Below are positions 23,994 through 33,000 of a stretch of 39,782 nucleotides of DNA, piece after piece. A program made the position numbers and the translations under genes. The notes beneath the pieces were generated by a model. It was not told where the DNA came from, ran no database searches, and saw only the letters and a program-made list of their open reading frames with translations. Position 1 is the first letter of the stretch. Each line of letters begins with the position of its first letter. Source of the DNA: Clostridiaceae bacterium UBA5444 (GTDB taxonomy: Bacteria; Bacillota; Clostridia; Clostridiales; Oxobacteraceae); assembly GCA_002426575.1 (NCBI GenBank), contig DIRE01000071.1, forward strand, positions 1-39,782, written 5' to 3'.

Positions 23994-26039
23994 TTATTTT
24001 GAAAGTTCAATTGTAAATCTGAATTTAGTGTCATCATCATACCACATTCTAAAGTTTGTTCCCCAAATATTGTTATACAAATTAAAATTTGCTGTTTGTG
24101 ATATATCTATATTATTATCATATCTTAATATTTTTCTCTCTCCCATGGCAACTAATGGTGCATCAAGAGATTGTATCTTAATCTTCTTTTCTGAACCTAA
24201 GTATTCTATACAAGAAGCTATGGCATGAAGGTTTCTACCACCATTTTTTACTACCTGAAGAGGAGATATTAACTCCCCCATCTTTTCAACAAACCACATA
24301 TTAGGATTATCTACTTTGGGATTAATTGAAAGCCATATACTCTCAGGCAGTCTTGATGCATCTTTACCATTCCAAATTATATCTAGATTAATCTTGTTAG
24401 CATAGAATCTATAAACTATTTGGATTTTCTCAGGGCAGCCTAAATATTCAACTGCATATTTATCGCTAGAAACATTTATAACCACCTCAGTATTATCCCC
24501 ATGGTCTATATAACTAGCATCATCTAAGTAGGCAGTATGTTCTCTAGTTACAGTTCTTGCAGTCTCAAATAATGGCTTCCCAAAATCTCCATAAGCCCAG
24601 TCGTTCTTTTCATAATCTCTTGTATAATTGTTAAACCAAAAATCGTAGCTTTCCTTTCCTATCTCTTGATAGACAAACAGCCCACATCTATTCTGTTTGT
24701 CAAAGATTGTTCCTAATTCCTCATGAGATAAAAAGCTTATAGCACCATTTTCATCAAACTCTACAGTATAGTTAAAAAACTTGTACTTCTCTTTAGTATT
24801 TAACTTTGTATAATTACTATTACATTTAACTAAGGTTGGTAATAAATTTTTAAAGGACTCATTGGCTTCAAGCTGAAGCTCTTCTGGAAGAGATTGTACG
24901 GCCTTATCTAAGTATTCCCTTTGTTCCTTCCAAGAGCTTTCATAACGGGAATAGCTTCTGTTATCAACGCCCCAATTAAGGCCCATTTGAGCAGAATCAT
25001 CTATGGAATCAGTTTTTCTTGCTTTTATAAAATCTTGCTTTTCGTAATTTTTGTAATCTCCTAAATTACGCTTTATGTCCATCCCCCATGTATGCTCAGG
25101 TACAAGCATAAGATTTAAAGAAAAGTCTTCTAGCTCTTTTTCCAAGCCCTCGAACTTTCCTTCATTAACCCATCTGCTGCGCAGCCTTAGTAATTCTCTA
25201 AACTTTGAAACTTTTAGCGGATCAGAAGCTGTGCCATGGATCCATGAGTCTCCAATTTCTTCATATACCTTTGGTAAAGAATCTTTATACTTCATTATGG
25301 CTTCTGCATAATCATCCAATGTAGAGGCAACAATTTCTGCATTAGGATACTTCTCCTTTAAATAGTTAAATTGTTCTATAACTAATTCCTTAGATTGAGG
25401 GCCACAATTATCACCAGTGTGAGCAAAATATAAGGCCTCCTTCATACATGGCAGTATACAATCTTGCCCATAATTGTATGAATAGCAGACTATAACTTCA
25501 CTCCCATCTGCCCCTATCCATCTAAATATACTTGGAACCTTTGGAACAGCTGATGCTGGGTTTACACCTATATGAAGAAATTTAATACCTGATTTTGCAA
25601 GTAGAGGGATTATTGCCTTTGTATGCCCTGGTACATCAGTCATTTTTGCCGCTATGGTTTTTCTCCCAAATCGCTTATCTAACTTTTTAGATAAAGAAAG
25701 CCCATACTCAAATAATTGCTTATCCATTAACTCAGTATGAGTTGTAAATGGCAGTCCATGCCAATAAATAATTCCGTCCTCTATAGCCTGTACCAGACTG
25801 TTTAACTCCTTGCCCTTTTTATTTTTAAGGTAGTTATATATAAGCCATGAGCCTGTAGTCCATTTAAACTTTAAATCCTTGCTATCTTTAAGCTCATACC
25901 CAAGTTTAATGGCAGCAGGTATGTATTCATCCATGTACTCTTCTGTAACTGTTTCAGCAAAATCTGTGAAGCCGATATCAAGGTGAGTCTTAAACACTAC
26001 ATAAACCTTTTTAATTTCATTGTTAATGTCTGTACTCAT
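23994..26039 (-). CDS. GH38-like DUF5054-type glycosidase
   Basis: A 681-residue protein distinct from its neighbour but with the same active-site plan: FKTHLDIGFTDFA (His19, Asp21), KMTDVPGHTKA (probable nucleophile Asp), and LVPEHTWGMD. It matches what I know as DUF5054, a GH38-related family that is not biochemically defined. There is no signal peptide. It starts 65 bases after the ROK gene and ends 33 before the GH38 gene, so all three are one operon. Probably cleaves a second linkage or a modified mannoside. Ribosome site GGGAGGG, nine bases before the ATG. Confidence 0.8.
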   Translation of the reverse strand: MSTDINNEIKKVYVVFKTHLDIGFTDFAETVTEEYMDEYIPAAIKLGYELKDSKDLKFKWTTGSWLIYNYLKNKKGKELNSLVQAIEDGIIYWHGLPFTTHTELMDKQLFEYGLSLSKKLDKRFGRKTIAAKMTDVPGHTKAIIPLLAKSGIKFLHIGVNPASAVPKVPSIFRWIGADGSEVIVCYSYNYGQDCILPCMKEALYFAHTGDNCGPQSKELVIEQFNYLKEKYPNAEIVASTLDDYAEAIMKYKDSLPKVYEEIGDSWIHGTASDPLKVSKFRELLRLRSRWVNEGKFEGLEKELEDFSLNLMLVPEHTWGMDIKRNLGDYKNYEKQDFIKARKTDSIDDSAQMGLNWGVDNRSYSRYESSWKEQREYLDKAVQSLPEELQLEANESFKNLLPTLVKCNSNYTKLNTKEKYKFFNYTVEFDENGAISFLSHEELGTIFDKQNRCGLFVYQEIGKESYDFWFNNYTRDYEKNDWAYGDFGKPLFETARTVTREHTAYLDDASYIDHGDNTEVVINVSSDKYAVEYLGCPEKIQIVYRFYANKINLDIIWNGKDASRLPESIWLSINPKVDNPNMWFVEKMGELISPLQVVKNGGRNLHAIASCIEYLGSEKKIKIQSLDAPLVAMGERKILRYDNNIDISQTANFNLYNNIWGTNFRMWYDDDTKFRFTIELSK

Positions 26040-26103
26040 AATAAATACCCTCCCTTTTTATTAATTTATATATAATTAACATATCCATTCATAGCGTTTT
26101 AAC

Positions 26104-27039
26104 CTATCTACATGCCTCACCTCCAAAAATCATGGCAACACCTTTTAAAGTAGAGGCAGATGTGTCCTTTGAAATATATAAATTGATTTTCCTATCCTCA
26201 CACTCCTTTGAAATCTCTTCTCCAAAGAATATAAAGCTTTTTGAAATCTGTCCCCCAATGACAAAAGTGTCTGGTTTGAATTTATCAAAGAAGGGTATCA
26301 TTACCTCTCTAAGTCTTTTTCCAAACTCCCCAAAAACCTTTTTTGCCTCATAGTTGCCTGCCATTGCTAAGTCATATAGCTCTCTTACTTCTTTTATATC
26401 TTTTAAGGATTCTACATTCTTGCTTATACCCAATATTCCTCTAGCAGATATATAATCATCTACAATTCCCTCTTTATATGCGGTATGATATATCCAGCCT
26501 TCCTTTGGCACATTAGCTGCTTCTTTAATAAGCCTTCCTCTTTCTAAAAAGGAGGATCCTACTCCTGTTCCAATGCATATACAAATTGCCCTAATAGAAT
26601 CTTTAGCATAACCCTTTAAGTATTCTCCTAGAGAAAATAAATCTCCATCATTAGAAAAAGCTAAACTAAAATCCCTTTCGAAGTTATTTTTAAGTTCTAT
26701 GTCTTTTTCTATAGCTTGTTTTAATTCTTCTTTTAGGTTAATGCCATATATATGCTCATACTTATTTAAGCCTTTAATATAGCTTATACCCTTCTCATAA
26801 TCAAAAGGCCCAGGAAAAGCCATTCCTATGCCGCTTAATTTAATAGCGTTCATATTATTTTTTGTAACCAATTCATTCATTATGAATATAAAATTATTTA
26901 TTATATTGTCCTTACTTTCCTTGCTTTTTGAATCAAAAACCATTATATCACCCAAAATATCTCCAGCAGAAGATATAATTGAGGCCTTAATTTTTGTCCC
27001 GCCTACATCCATCCCAATATAATATTTCAGAATTGCCAC
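26104..27039 (-). CDS. ROK-family sugar kinase
   Basis: A protein of about 310 residues with the ROK/ASKHA nucleotide motif YYIGMDVGGTKIKAS, the phosphate-2 region CICIGTGVGSSFLERG and the C-terminal FVIGGQISKS. The usual zinc-binding CGCxGC motif of many ROK proteins is absent. A mannose- or glucose-type hexokinase role fits the neighbouring mannosidases and ManA. The start is unclear: GTG at 27039 sits directly on the AAGGAGG ribosome site, whereas CTG at 27030 is eight bases away and would give MKYYIGMDVGGT, the normal family start. First gene of the minus-strand mannoside operon. Confidence 0.85.
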   Translation of the reverse strand: MAILKYYIGMDVGGTKIKASIISSAGDILGDIMVFDSKSKESKDNIINNFIFIMNELVTKNNMNAIKLSGIGMAFPGPFDYEKGISYIKGLNKYEHIYGINLKEELKQAIEKDIELKNNFERDFSLAFSNDGDLFSLGEYLKGYAKDSIRAICICIGTGVGSSFLERGRLIKEAANVPKEGWIYHTAYKEGIVDDYISARGILGISKNVESLKDIKEVRELYDLAMAGNYEAKKVFGEFGKRLREVMIPFFDKFKPDTFVIGGQISKSFIFFGEEISKECEDRKINLYISKDTSASTLKGVAMIFGGEACR

Positions 27040-27146
27040 CTCCTTATTAGAACATTACAAAAGTTACATAAGTTAAGGTTATATCTTGAAAGTCCATATA
27101 GAATAATTCATCTAAGAAAAATATTGATAAAGTATTTTATATATTT

Positions 27147-27160
27147 GATATGTATTTACA
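27147..27160. promoter_or_regulatory. Candidate GntR operator O1
   Basis: GATATGTATTTACA, containing the near-palindrome TGTATTTACA that fits the GntR/HutC pattern GT-N4-AC. It lies about 110-120 bp upstream of the ROK gene. The identical 14-mer is repeated at 27272-27285 and inverted at 27233-27246. Confidence 0.55.
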
Positions 27161-27232
27161 TTTATAATTTAAATAGATTATAAGCCTATTCTATCCCAAT
27201 GTAAATATGGTTTTTAAATAAAACTTGAGCTA

Positions 27233-27285
27233 TGTAAATACATATCATATAATATATGTATAATATTATATGATATGTATTTACA
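27233..27285. promoter_or_regulatory. Perfect 23-bp inverted repeat with GntR operators O2 and O3
   Basis: Arms 27233-27255 and 27263-27285 are exact complements with a 7-base spacer; each outer end holds the TGTAAATACATATC box. It ends six bases before the GGAGG ribosome site of the long manA gene, so a bound dimer pair would block its promoter or transcript. As RNA it could also form a very stable hairpin just before the ribosome site. Confidence 0.65.
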
Positions 27286-27300
27286 ACTGGAGGCAAAAAT

Positions 27301-29052
27301 TTGATTAATAAATATAACAATTATGATAAATACCCAGAGGTTATCATAAAAGATCATGACAATTCTTCTTGGGAAGGTTATGAAAATATATTAAAGGAGA
27401 TAAAGAAATCCATCTCCTCATTAAAAAAGGAAAAAGTAGTATTAGTATTAGATTTTTATCCAGGAGTCAGAGAAGAAGAAGTTTTAAAAGCTTTTACAAG
27501 GCTTAGTCCTTCTCTAATGATTAAATCAGATGATTGTACTTATAATGAAGATACAATAAACTCCATGATAAAAGACTATTTAACAGATGATAGGGTATTT
27601 GGAGTACTTACTACTAAAAAGCTTCAAGACTTTTTTATACAAGAAAAAATAGATGAAGCAAAAAATACTATAGACAACTTAAAGGAGGGACTCATTTTAG
27701 TTTACGGAGTTGGAGCCTCACTTATAACCAGAGGAAATATACTTTTATACTTTGATTTAGCCAGATGGGAAATTCAGCTTAGATTTAGGGCTGGTATGGC
27801 AAATTGGAAAGCCACTAATTATAAAGATCCTATTCTTTCAAAATATAAAAGGGGATATTTTGTAGAATGGAGATTGGCTGATAGGCATAAAAAGGATATC
27901 TTTTCTCAAATTGATTATTTAGTAGACACAAACCAAAAGGATAATCCGAAGATGTTAACAGGGGAAGCTATAAGAGCAGGTCTAAAGCAAGTAGTAGAAA
28001 GGCCCTTTAGGGTTGTCCCTTACTTTGATCAAGGAGTATGGGGCGGACAATGGATGAAAGAGGTTTTCGATTTAGATAAAGAATCCCCAAACTTTGCATG
28101 GAGCTTTGATGGTGTTCCAGAAGAAAACAGTCTTTATATGAGATATGGACATGTTAAAGTGGAAATTCCTTCAATAAATGCAGTATTTTTCGAGCCAAAA
28201 AAACTTTTAGGTGAAAGAGTCTATGGCAGGTTTGGAACAGAATTTCCTATAAGATTTGATCTTTTAGACACTATGGGAGGAGGCAACCTCTCTCTTCAAG
28301 TGCATCCTCTTACAGAATATATTCAAGAAACATTTGGAATGCACTATACCCAAGATGAAAGCTACTATATGTTAGACTGCGGAGAAGATGCCTGTGTATA
28401 TCTAGGAGTAAAAGAAGATACAAATAAAGACGATATGATGGAAGACTTAAAGAGATCAGAAAAAGGAGAGATTCCTTTTCCTGATAATAAATATATAAAT
28501 AAATTTCCTGCAAAAAAACATGATCATTTTTTAATTCCGGGAGGAACAATTCATTGTTCCGGCAAAAATTCCATGGTTCTAGAAATAAGTTCTACTCCAT
28601 ATATTTTTACATTTAAGCTATGGGATTGGGAAAGGCTTGGCTTAGATGGACTTCCAAGACCAATTCATTTAAATCATGGAGAAAAAGTTATCCAATGGGA
28701 TAGAGATACAAAATGGGTAGAGGAAAATCTAATAAATAAAGTAGAAGTTTTAAAGGAAGAAGATGGGGTAAAAGTTGAAAAAACTGGGCTTCATCCAAGT
28801 GAATTTATTGAAACTATACGACACTGGTTTTCAAAGCCTGTACTTCATAAAACTCATGGAAGTGTTAATGTACTAAATCTAGTAGAAGGAGCAGAGGCCA
28901 TAGTAGAAAGCCCTTCTGGTAAATTCGAGCCTTTTATAGTACACTATGCAGAAACCTTTATAATTCCTGCGTTTGTAGAAGAATATACTATAAGGCCTTA
29001 CGGAAAATCTGAAGGAAAAGAAGTTGCTACAATAAAAGCCTATGTTAGATAG
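27301..29052 (+). CDS. manA: Long class I mannose-6-phosphate isomerase with N-terminal extra domain
   Basis: A 583-residue protein. The C-terminal 390 residues are class I mannose-6-phosphate isomerase, with the metal ligands in LQVHP, QDESYYML and GGTIHCSG and the family start VWGGQWM. It interconverts mannose 6-phosphate and fructose 6-phosphate. The first 190 residues (EKVVLVLDFYPGVREEEVL, later LILVYGVGASLI) look like a degenerate nucleoside-kinase fold without a clear P-loop; the role is unknown. The start is TTG at 27301, with GGAGG seven bases before. It is divergent from the ROK/GH38 operon and shares the operator region, completing the mannoside route. Confidence 0.88.
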   Translation: MINKYNNYDKYPEVIIKDHDNSSWEGYENILKEIKKSISSLKKEKVVLVLDFYPGVREEEVLKAFTRLSPSLMIKSDDCTYNEDTINSMIKDYLTDDRVFGVLTTKKLQDFFIQEKIDEAKNTIDNLKEGLILVYGVGASLITRGNILLYFDLARWEIQLRFRAGMANWKATNYKDPILSKYKRGYFVEWRLADRHKKDIFSQIDYLVDTNQKDNPKMLTGEAIRAGLKQVVERPFRVVPYFDQGVWGGQWMKEVFDLDKESPNFAWSFDGVPEENSLYMRYGHVKVEIPSINAVFFEPKKLLGERVYGRFGTEFPIRFDLLDTMGGGNLSLQVHPLTEYIQETFGMHYTQDESYYMLDCGEDACVYLGVKEDTNKDDMMEDLKRSEKGEIPFPDNKYINKFPAKKHDHFLIPGGTIHCSGKNSMVLEISSTPYIFTFKLWDWERLGLDGLPRPIHLNHGEKVIQWDRDTKWVEENLINKVEVLKEEDGVKVEKTGLHPSEFIETIRHWFSKPVLHKTHGSVNVLNLVEGAEAIVESPSGKFEPFIVHYAETFIIPAFVEEYTIRPYGKSEGKEVATIKAYVR

Positions 29053-29063
29053 GAGTAAAGTTT

Positions 29064-29095
29064 ACAAAGGGACACAACTGCTGTCCCTTTGTTTC
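29064..29095 (+). terminator. Terminator of the manA gene
   Basis: ACAAAGGGACA (29064-29074) and TGTCCCTTTGT (29082-29092) form a perfect 11-bp stem with a 7-base loop; TTTC follows. It lies 11 bases after the manA stop. Confidence 0.85.
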
Positions 29096-29147
29096 ATTAA
29101 TAATAATGACTGCAAATATTGGTAAAACTCGATTAACGCTTTTGAAT

Positions 29148-29768
29148 TTATAGCCTAATTATATGATCATTTGCCTGTATCAATGTTTTATCATGAGTTA
29201 CCATTAACACAGTTTTACCTTCATAATTTAATTGATGAAGCATTTTTATTACCATTTGGCCATTCTTGCGATCAAGTGAACCTGTAGGCTCATCAGCCAA
29301 GATAAGCTGACAGTTCTTTAATCTTAATCTGGCAAGTGCAATACGCTGCTGTTCACCACCAGATAGGGAATAAACTTTCTGTTTTAATGAGGTTTCCATA
29401 CCAACAGATTGCAATGCTTCTTCCACCATCACCCCAGACTTTCCTTTCGAATGAACCATCAGCAGATTTTCTTCTACTGTTTTTTGTTCTACCAAAGCAA
29501 AATTCTGAAAAACAAATCCCACTATATCTCGATAATAATCCTTAAGATTTTTGGTATTAGTAATTTCCAATCCATTCACATTTATTTTTCCCTTTGATAC
29601 AGGCTCTAATCCCCCTATCATATTCAATAAAGTAGTTTTACCACACCCACTTTCACCTGTAATTACTACAAATTCACCTGCATCAATAGTAAAGTTAAAA
29701 TTATCAAATAGTACTTTATCTCCAAAGGATTTACATACATTATGTAATTCAATTAATACCTTTTCCAA
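29148..29768 (-). CDS. ABC transporter ATPase, lactococcin-972 export type
   Basis: A 206-residue ATPase of the MacB/LolD group: Walker A GESGCGKTT, Q loop FVFQNFALVEQ, signature LSGGEQQRIALARL, Walker B LILADEPTGSLD and His in VTHDK. The length and close pairing with the 684-residue membrane protein match the lactococcin 972-type putative bacteriocin exporter family. The start is TTG at 29768, one base after the membrane protein stop, with GGGAGG eight bases upstream. Last gene of the sigma factor operon. Confidence 0.88.
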   Translation of the reverse strand: MEKVLIELHNVCKSFGDKVLFDNFNFTIDAGEFVVITGESGCGKTTLLNMIGGLEPVSKGKINVNGLEITNTKNLKDYYRDIVGFVFQNFALVEQKTVEENLLMVHSKGKSGVMVEEALQSVGMETSLKQKVYSLSGGEQQRIALARLRLKNCQLILADEPTGSLDRKNGQMVIKMLHQLNYEGKTVLMVTHDKTLIQANDHIIRL

Positions 29769-29769
29769 A

Positions 29770-31824
29770 CTAAATTCCTCCCTTTAATACTTTTTGAATT
29801 TGTAAATTATCATTTTTTCGTATTAAATAGAGAATGATAACCACATCTAATAAAAATACAATAATACTCCCCCAAGCTATATAAGCAATAGCACCAATCT
29901 TAAAAAATACTGTACATAATAGAGCACCAACTAAAGAAATTCCACATAGTATACCAGTCAATAGAAAAAATGATTTAAATCGTTCAAATACAGAGTAGCC
30001 CATTACCTTTTTTATCGTCAATTCCTTTGCATTTGTTTCATATGCTATTCTCAGGGAAAGGCTTGAAATCTGTATTTCCAAAATGAGTATCAGTAATGTT
30101 AGTATTACAGCAATTAATAAGCTCCTATTTTGCAAAGACCAAAGTCCATCAAACCAATCTCCTATATTAATAATAGTAAATTCCACAAAGTGCGGATTTA
30201 TTGCTTCACCTGAAATTGCATTGGCAAAATCATAGATTCGTTCTTGTTTGTTTTCCAAAGTAACAAACTGCATGAGATACTGAAAATTATGCGCAATCAT
30301 TCCATCAGGATGGTCAGCTTCTCTTAATTCATAGCTTACAGGATATGTTGGCAAGGCTCCATAATCATAGGTATCTAAAAATATGATTGGATTTTTAATT
30401 TTATAGGTATAATCAAATTCACCATTTATATGACCTTCTGCTATAACAGAAAGTCCCTCTTTATAAGTGAATACTCTCTCTAAATTATCTTCATTCAACC
30501 CAAGTAAATTGCCATTATCCATAATCTCTTCCATGACTTCTATTTCATTTGCATTATCCGGAATTAAAATATAATTACCTTCCTTTTGAAAAATAGTATC
30601 CCATTCCGGGATCATATCGCTATATTGTTTTAACCCTGATAAATTGGCAAATACGTATTTGTCTCCCCATTTGGGAGAAGTATCTTCAAATGATTGGTAA
30701 CTAACAAGGGAACATTCCAGTTTATTATAACTATACCTCATAAAATTATCCTTAACTTGTTTCCATGTATCAATAGGACATTCATCTTCAAAATATCCAG
30801 TTGCATGTTCCATTTTTTCATAATCATAGGGGTATTTTACATCCACATGGACCTTATTTGATTGTGATGAATAATAGTTTTTTTGTTTATAAAGCTTTAT
30901 CCCTTCAACTGATAAATATATGGTAGCAGATAATACTAAAACAGTTAAAATGGATATTATTCCTTTTATTACAATGCTTATATTCAATGCCTTTTTAGAA
31001 GAAGCAATGGATTTAATTTGTAAACGCTTTCCGATTCTCATACCCAAGGCAATAACAATACCATTACATAAAAGTAAAATCATAAACCCTATAATGGATA
31101 TATTCCATCTAAACAAGGGGGTTGTGAATGGCAATAGCAACAATATAGCTGCAAGTGCTGCAATGGAAAACCCAACCATGTCAGATATTATTTTATGGGT
31201 CAGCATATGAATAAAGTCTGCACCTAATACAATTCTGACCATTTGTTCTTTTTTACTATATACCGTGTCATAATAGGTAAGAAGCAGCATGGTTATAGTC
31301 AACATAAGCCAAGTAGCAGCTACAACTTTCTCTGATACTCCCTGTGTGGGATAATTCCTAAAGTTACCGGAATACTTCACCATTCCCGGAAACAGCATTG
31401 TATAAAGGTCTTCAGATGATTGACCAATATACCAGCAATTTTGCAGTTCTTTCTCCGCTGCTTCCTCAAAGGGTTTAAATATAAATTTTGTTTTCCCAGA
31501 GAAAAAGGAGGCAATTGTTCCTTCCTCAATCCCCCAATCCTTCTTTAAGATTTTTTGTACTGTTTCATTTCCATACACTGTAATTTTACGAGAGAATGCA
31601 CCACCATTCTCCTTACTTATTGTAAAAACCTCTGCATCATATTCTTTTGATTTTTTTTGAATTTCACTGCGCATTTCATATTCTGAGTCCCCAGTTTCTA
31701 AATAGTACCCAACTTGCACATAGCTATCCTGAAAATTTTCAAGGAAGAAAGTATAGCTTTCCCCAATAAACAAAAAACCTCCCAGAAAAAGAAAGAACGC
31801 AATGATTGTTTTCGCTTTTGTCAT
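29770..31824 (-). CDS. Bacteriocin-associated integral membrane protein (FtsX-like permease)
   Basis: A 684-residue membrane protein. It has an N-terminal helix (residues 7-28), an outer domain, four helices around residues 170-270, another near 290-310, a large outer domain, and three C-terminal helices. This agrees with the ~650-residue, seven-helix bacteriocin-associated family that is often next to lactococcin 972-type genes. With the ATPase it forms an export or self-protection transporter. Preceded by the anti-sigma gene with a one-base gap. No bacteriocin gene is seen nearby, so a role in resistance or envelope stress is possible. Confidence 0.85.
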   Translation of the reverse strand: MTKAKTIIAFFLFLGGFLFIGESYTFFLENFQDSYVQVGYYLETGDSEYEMRSEIQKKSKEYDAEVFTISKENGGAFSRKITVYGNETVQKILKKDWGIEEGTIASFFSGKTKFIFKPFEEAAEKELQNCWYIGQSSEDLYTMLFPGMVKYSGNFRNYPTQGVSEKVVAATWLMLTITMLLLTYYDTVYSKKEQMVRIVLGADFIHMLTHKIISDMVGFSIAALAAILLLLPFTTPLFRWNISIIGFMILLLCNGIVIALGMRIGKRLQIKSIASSKKALNISIVIKGIISILTVLVLSATIYLSVEGIKLYKQKNYYSSQSNKVHVDVKYPYDYEKMEHATGYFEDECPIDTWKQVKDNFMRYSYNKLECSLVSYQSFEDTSPKWGDKYVFANLSGLKQYSDMIPEWDTIFQKEGNYILIPDNANEIEVMEEIMDNGNLLGLNEDNLERVFTYKEGLSVIAEGHINGEFDYTYKIKNPIIFLDTYDYGALPTYPVSYELREADHPDGMIAHNFQYLMQFVTLENKQERIYDFANAISGEAINPHFVEFTIINIGDWFDGLWSLQNRSLLIAVILTLLILILEIQISSLSLRIAYETNAKELTIKKVMGYSVFERFKSFFLLTGILCGISLVGALLCTVFFKIGAIAYIAWGSIIVFLLDVVIILYLIRKNDNLQIQKVLKGGI

Positions 31825-31825
31825 C

Positions 31826-32485
31826 TTATTTCTCCCATATTAATATTGAATTTTCTAATAAGGTATTCCTGCTATTTTCCTCACTAAATACTTTCATCGA
31901 ATCAAAATCTGCATAATAAATTGCATCAACATTTTCTATGCTATCCAATGGAAATATAAAATTACGTTCATCACGAATTCCTTTACCATTAATCAAATTT
32001 CTAGTATGCGATTTTGCAATGGTTTCAGTATAATATAAGAAGATAACATTTCTTTCCTTACCACCTATTTCCATTGTAATTGGATGAGTTGCTGATATGG
32101 AGTAATAGCTTACCCCATAATAATGAGAAACAAGCATATTATCATCTTGAGTTTCAATTCTAATCAAGGATTCTGCATAAGGTACGACCCTATCGTAATG
32201 GAAAATAAAAGAGAAGGTTCCAAGCAGGATTAAACACGTAAGTATAATAGATAATCCTGAAATAATTATCTTTTTATTTCGCAACCTTTTTTTGAAACCC
32301 TTAATAATGTGAGCCTCCTTTTCAGCTGGGATATATATTTCCTGTTTCATTAGCTTAACTTCTTTTTTGCATTCCTCACAATGTTCCAAATGTTCCTCTA
32401 CCATTTCCTTGGTATCGTCACTTACAACACCATCAACATAAAGAGGTAAAATATCTTTAATGATATTGCAATTAATCTCTTTCAT
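31826..32485 (-). CDS. Anti-sigma factor with N-terminal zinc finger
   Basis: A 219-residue protein. The N-terminal ZAS domain has the HxxxCxxC motif (EEHLEHCEECKKE) after CNIIKDILPLYVDGVVS. One membrane helix (about residues 75-95) and a 120-residue outer domain follow. This is the standard layout of an ECF anti-sigma factor: it holds the sigma factor at the membrane until an outer signal triggers release. The start overlaps the sigma gene by 14 bases; ribosome site GGAGGGG. The outer domain is not a family I can name. Confidence 0.9.
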   Translation of the reverse strand: MKEINCNIIKDILPLYVDGVVSDDTKEMVEEHLEHCEECKKEVKLMKQEIYIPAEKEAHIIKGFKKRLRNKKIIISGLSIILTCLILLGTFSFIFHYDRVVPYAESLIRIETQDDNMLVSHYYGVSYYSISATHPITMEIGGKERNVIFLYYTETIAKSHTRNLINGKGIRDERNFIFPLDSIENVDAIYYADFDSMKVFSEENSRNTLLENSILIWEK

Positions 32486-32969
32486 TATTCATCCCCTCCA
32501 TATACTCAATAACTTGCTTTCTTGCTCTGTGATAAGTTACCCTTGCCCATCCAGAACTTTTCCCAAAGATTTTCCCTATTTTTTCAAAGGGCAATTCGCC
32601 AAATACTCGAAGGGAAAATACCTCTTTATAGGGTTCTTCCATAGTGTGAAGAAACTGATGAATGATAAAGGCATCTTCTTCATTGGAAAGGTGTTCTGTT
32701 ATGGTGACTCCCGTATCAGGCATATCATCAAGCGAATCATAGCCAATGTTCCCTTTGTTTTTTTTGTAATATGAAAAATAAGTATTTTTTGCAATGGTAA
32801 ATAGCCAAGCCCGAATGTCTTTTGAACCATCGAAGCTATTAATAGACTTCAACACCTTGGAAAATGCTTCTTGTGCAACTTCCTCTGCTATATTTTCATC
32901 GCCAGATAAAGACCTAATATATAAAAATACCTCCCGGAAATATAAGTAATATATATCCTCGAAGTCCAT
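32472..32969 (-). CDS. ECF-type RNA polymerase sigma factor
   Basis: A 165-residue ECF sigma factor. Region 2 is in YYLYFREVFLYIRSLSGDENIAEEVAQEAF and SFDGSKDIRAWLFTIAKN; region 4 is the C-terminal helix-turn-helix with FGELPFEKIGKIFGKSSGWARVTYHRAR. It leads the operon sigma, anti-sigma, membrane protein, ATPase, so it most likely autoregulates and drives the transporter. The ATG at 32969 has GGAGTGAAAGAGG upstream. TGTAACG on the minus strand about 60 bases before the start could be an ECF -35 box. Confidence 0.93.
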   Translation of the reverse strand: MDFEDIYYLYFREVFLYIRSLSGDENIAEEVAQEAFSKVLKSINSFDGSKDIRAWLFTIAKNTYFSYYKKNKGNIGYDSLDDMPDTGVTITEHLSNEEDAFIIHQFLHTMEEPYKEVFSLRVFGELPFEKIGKIFGKSSGWARVTYHRARKQVIEYMEGMNNERD

Positions 32970-33000
32970 GCCTCTTTCACTCCTTTCACTTATATAACTC

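Noticed and set aside
32460..32774. Plus-strand frame over the sigma factor gene
   Set aside because: Shadow of a well-supported ECF sigma factor on the other strand.
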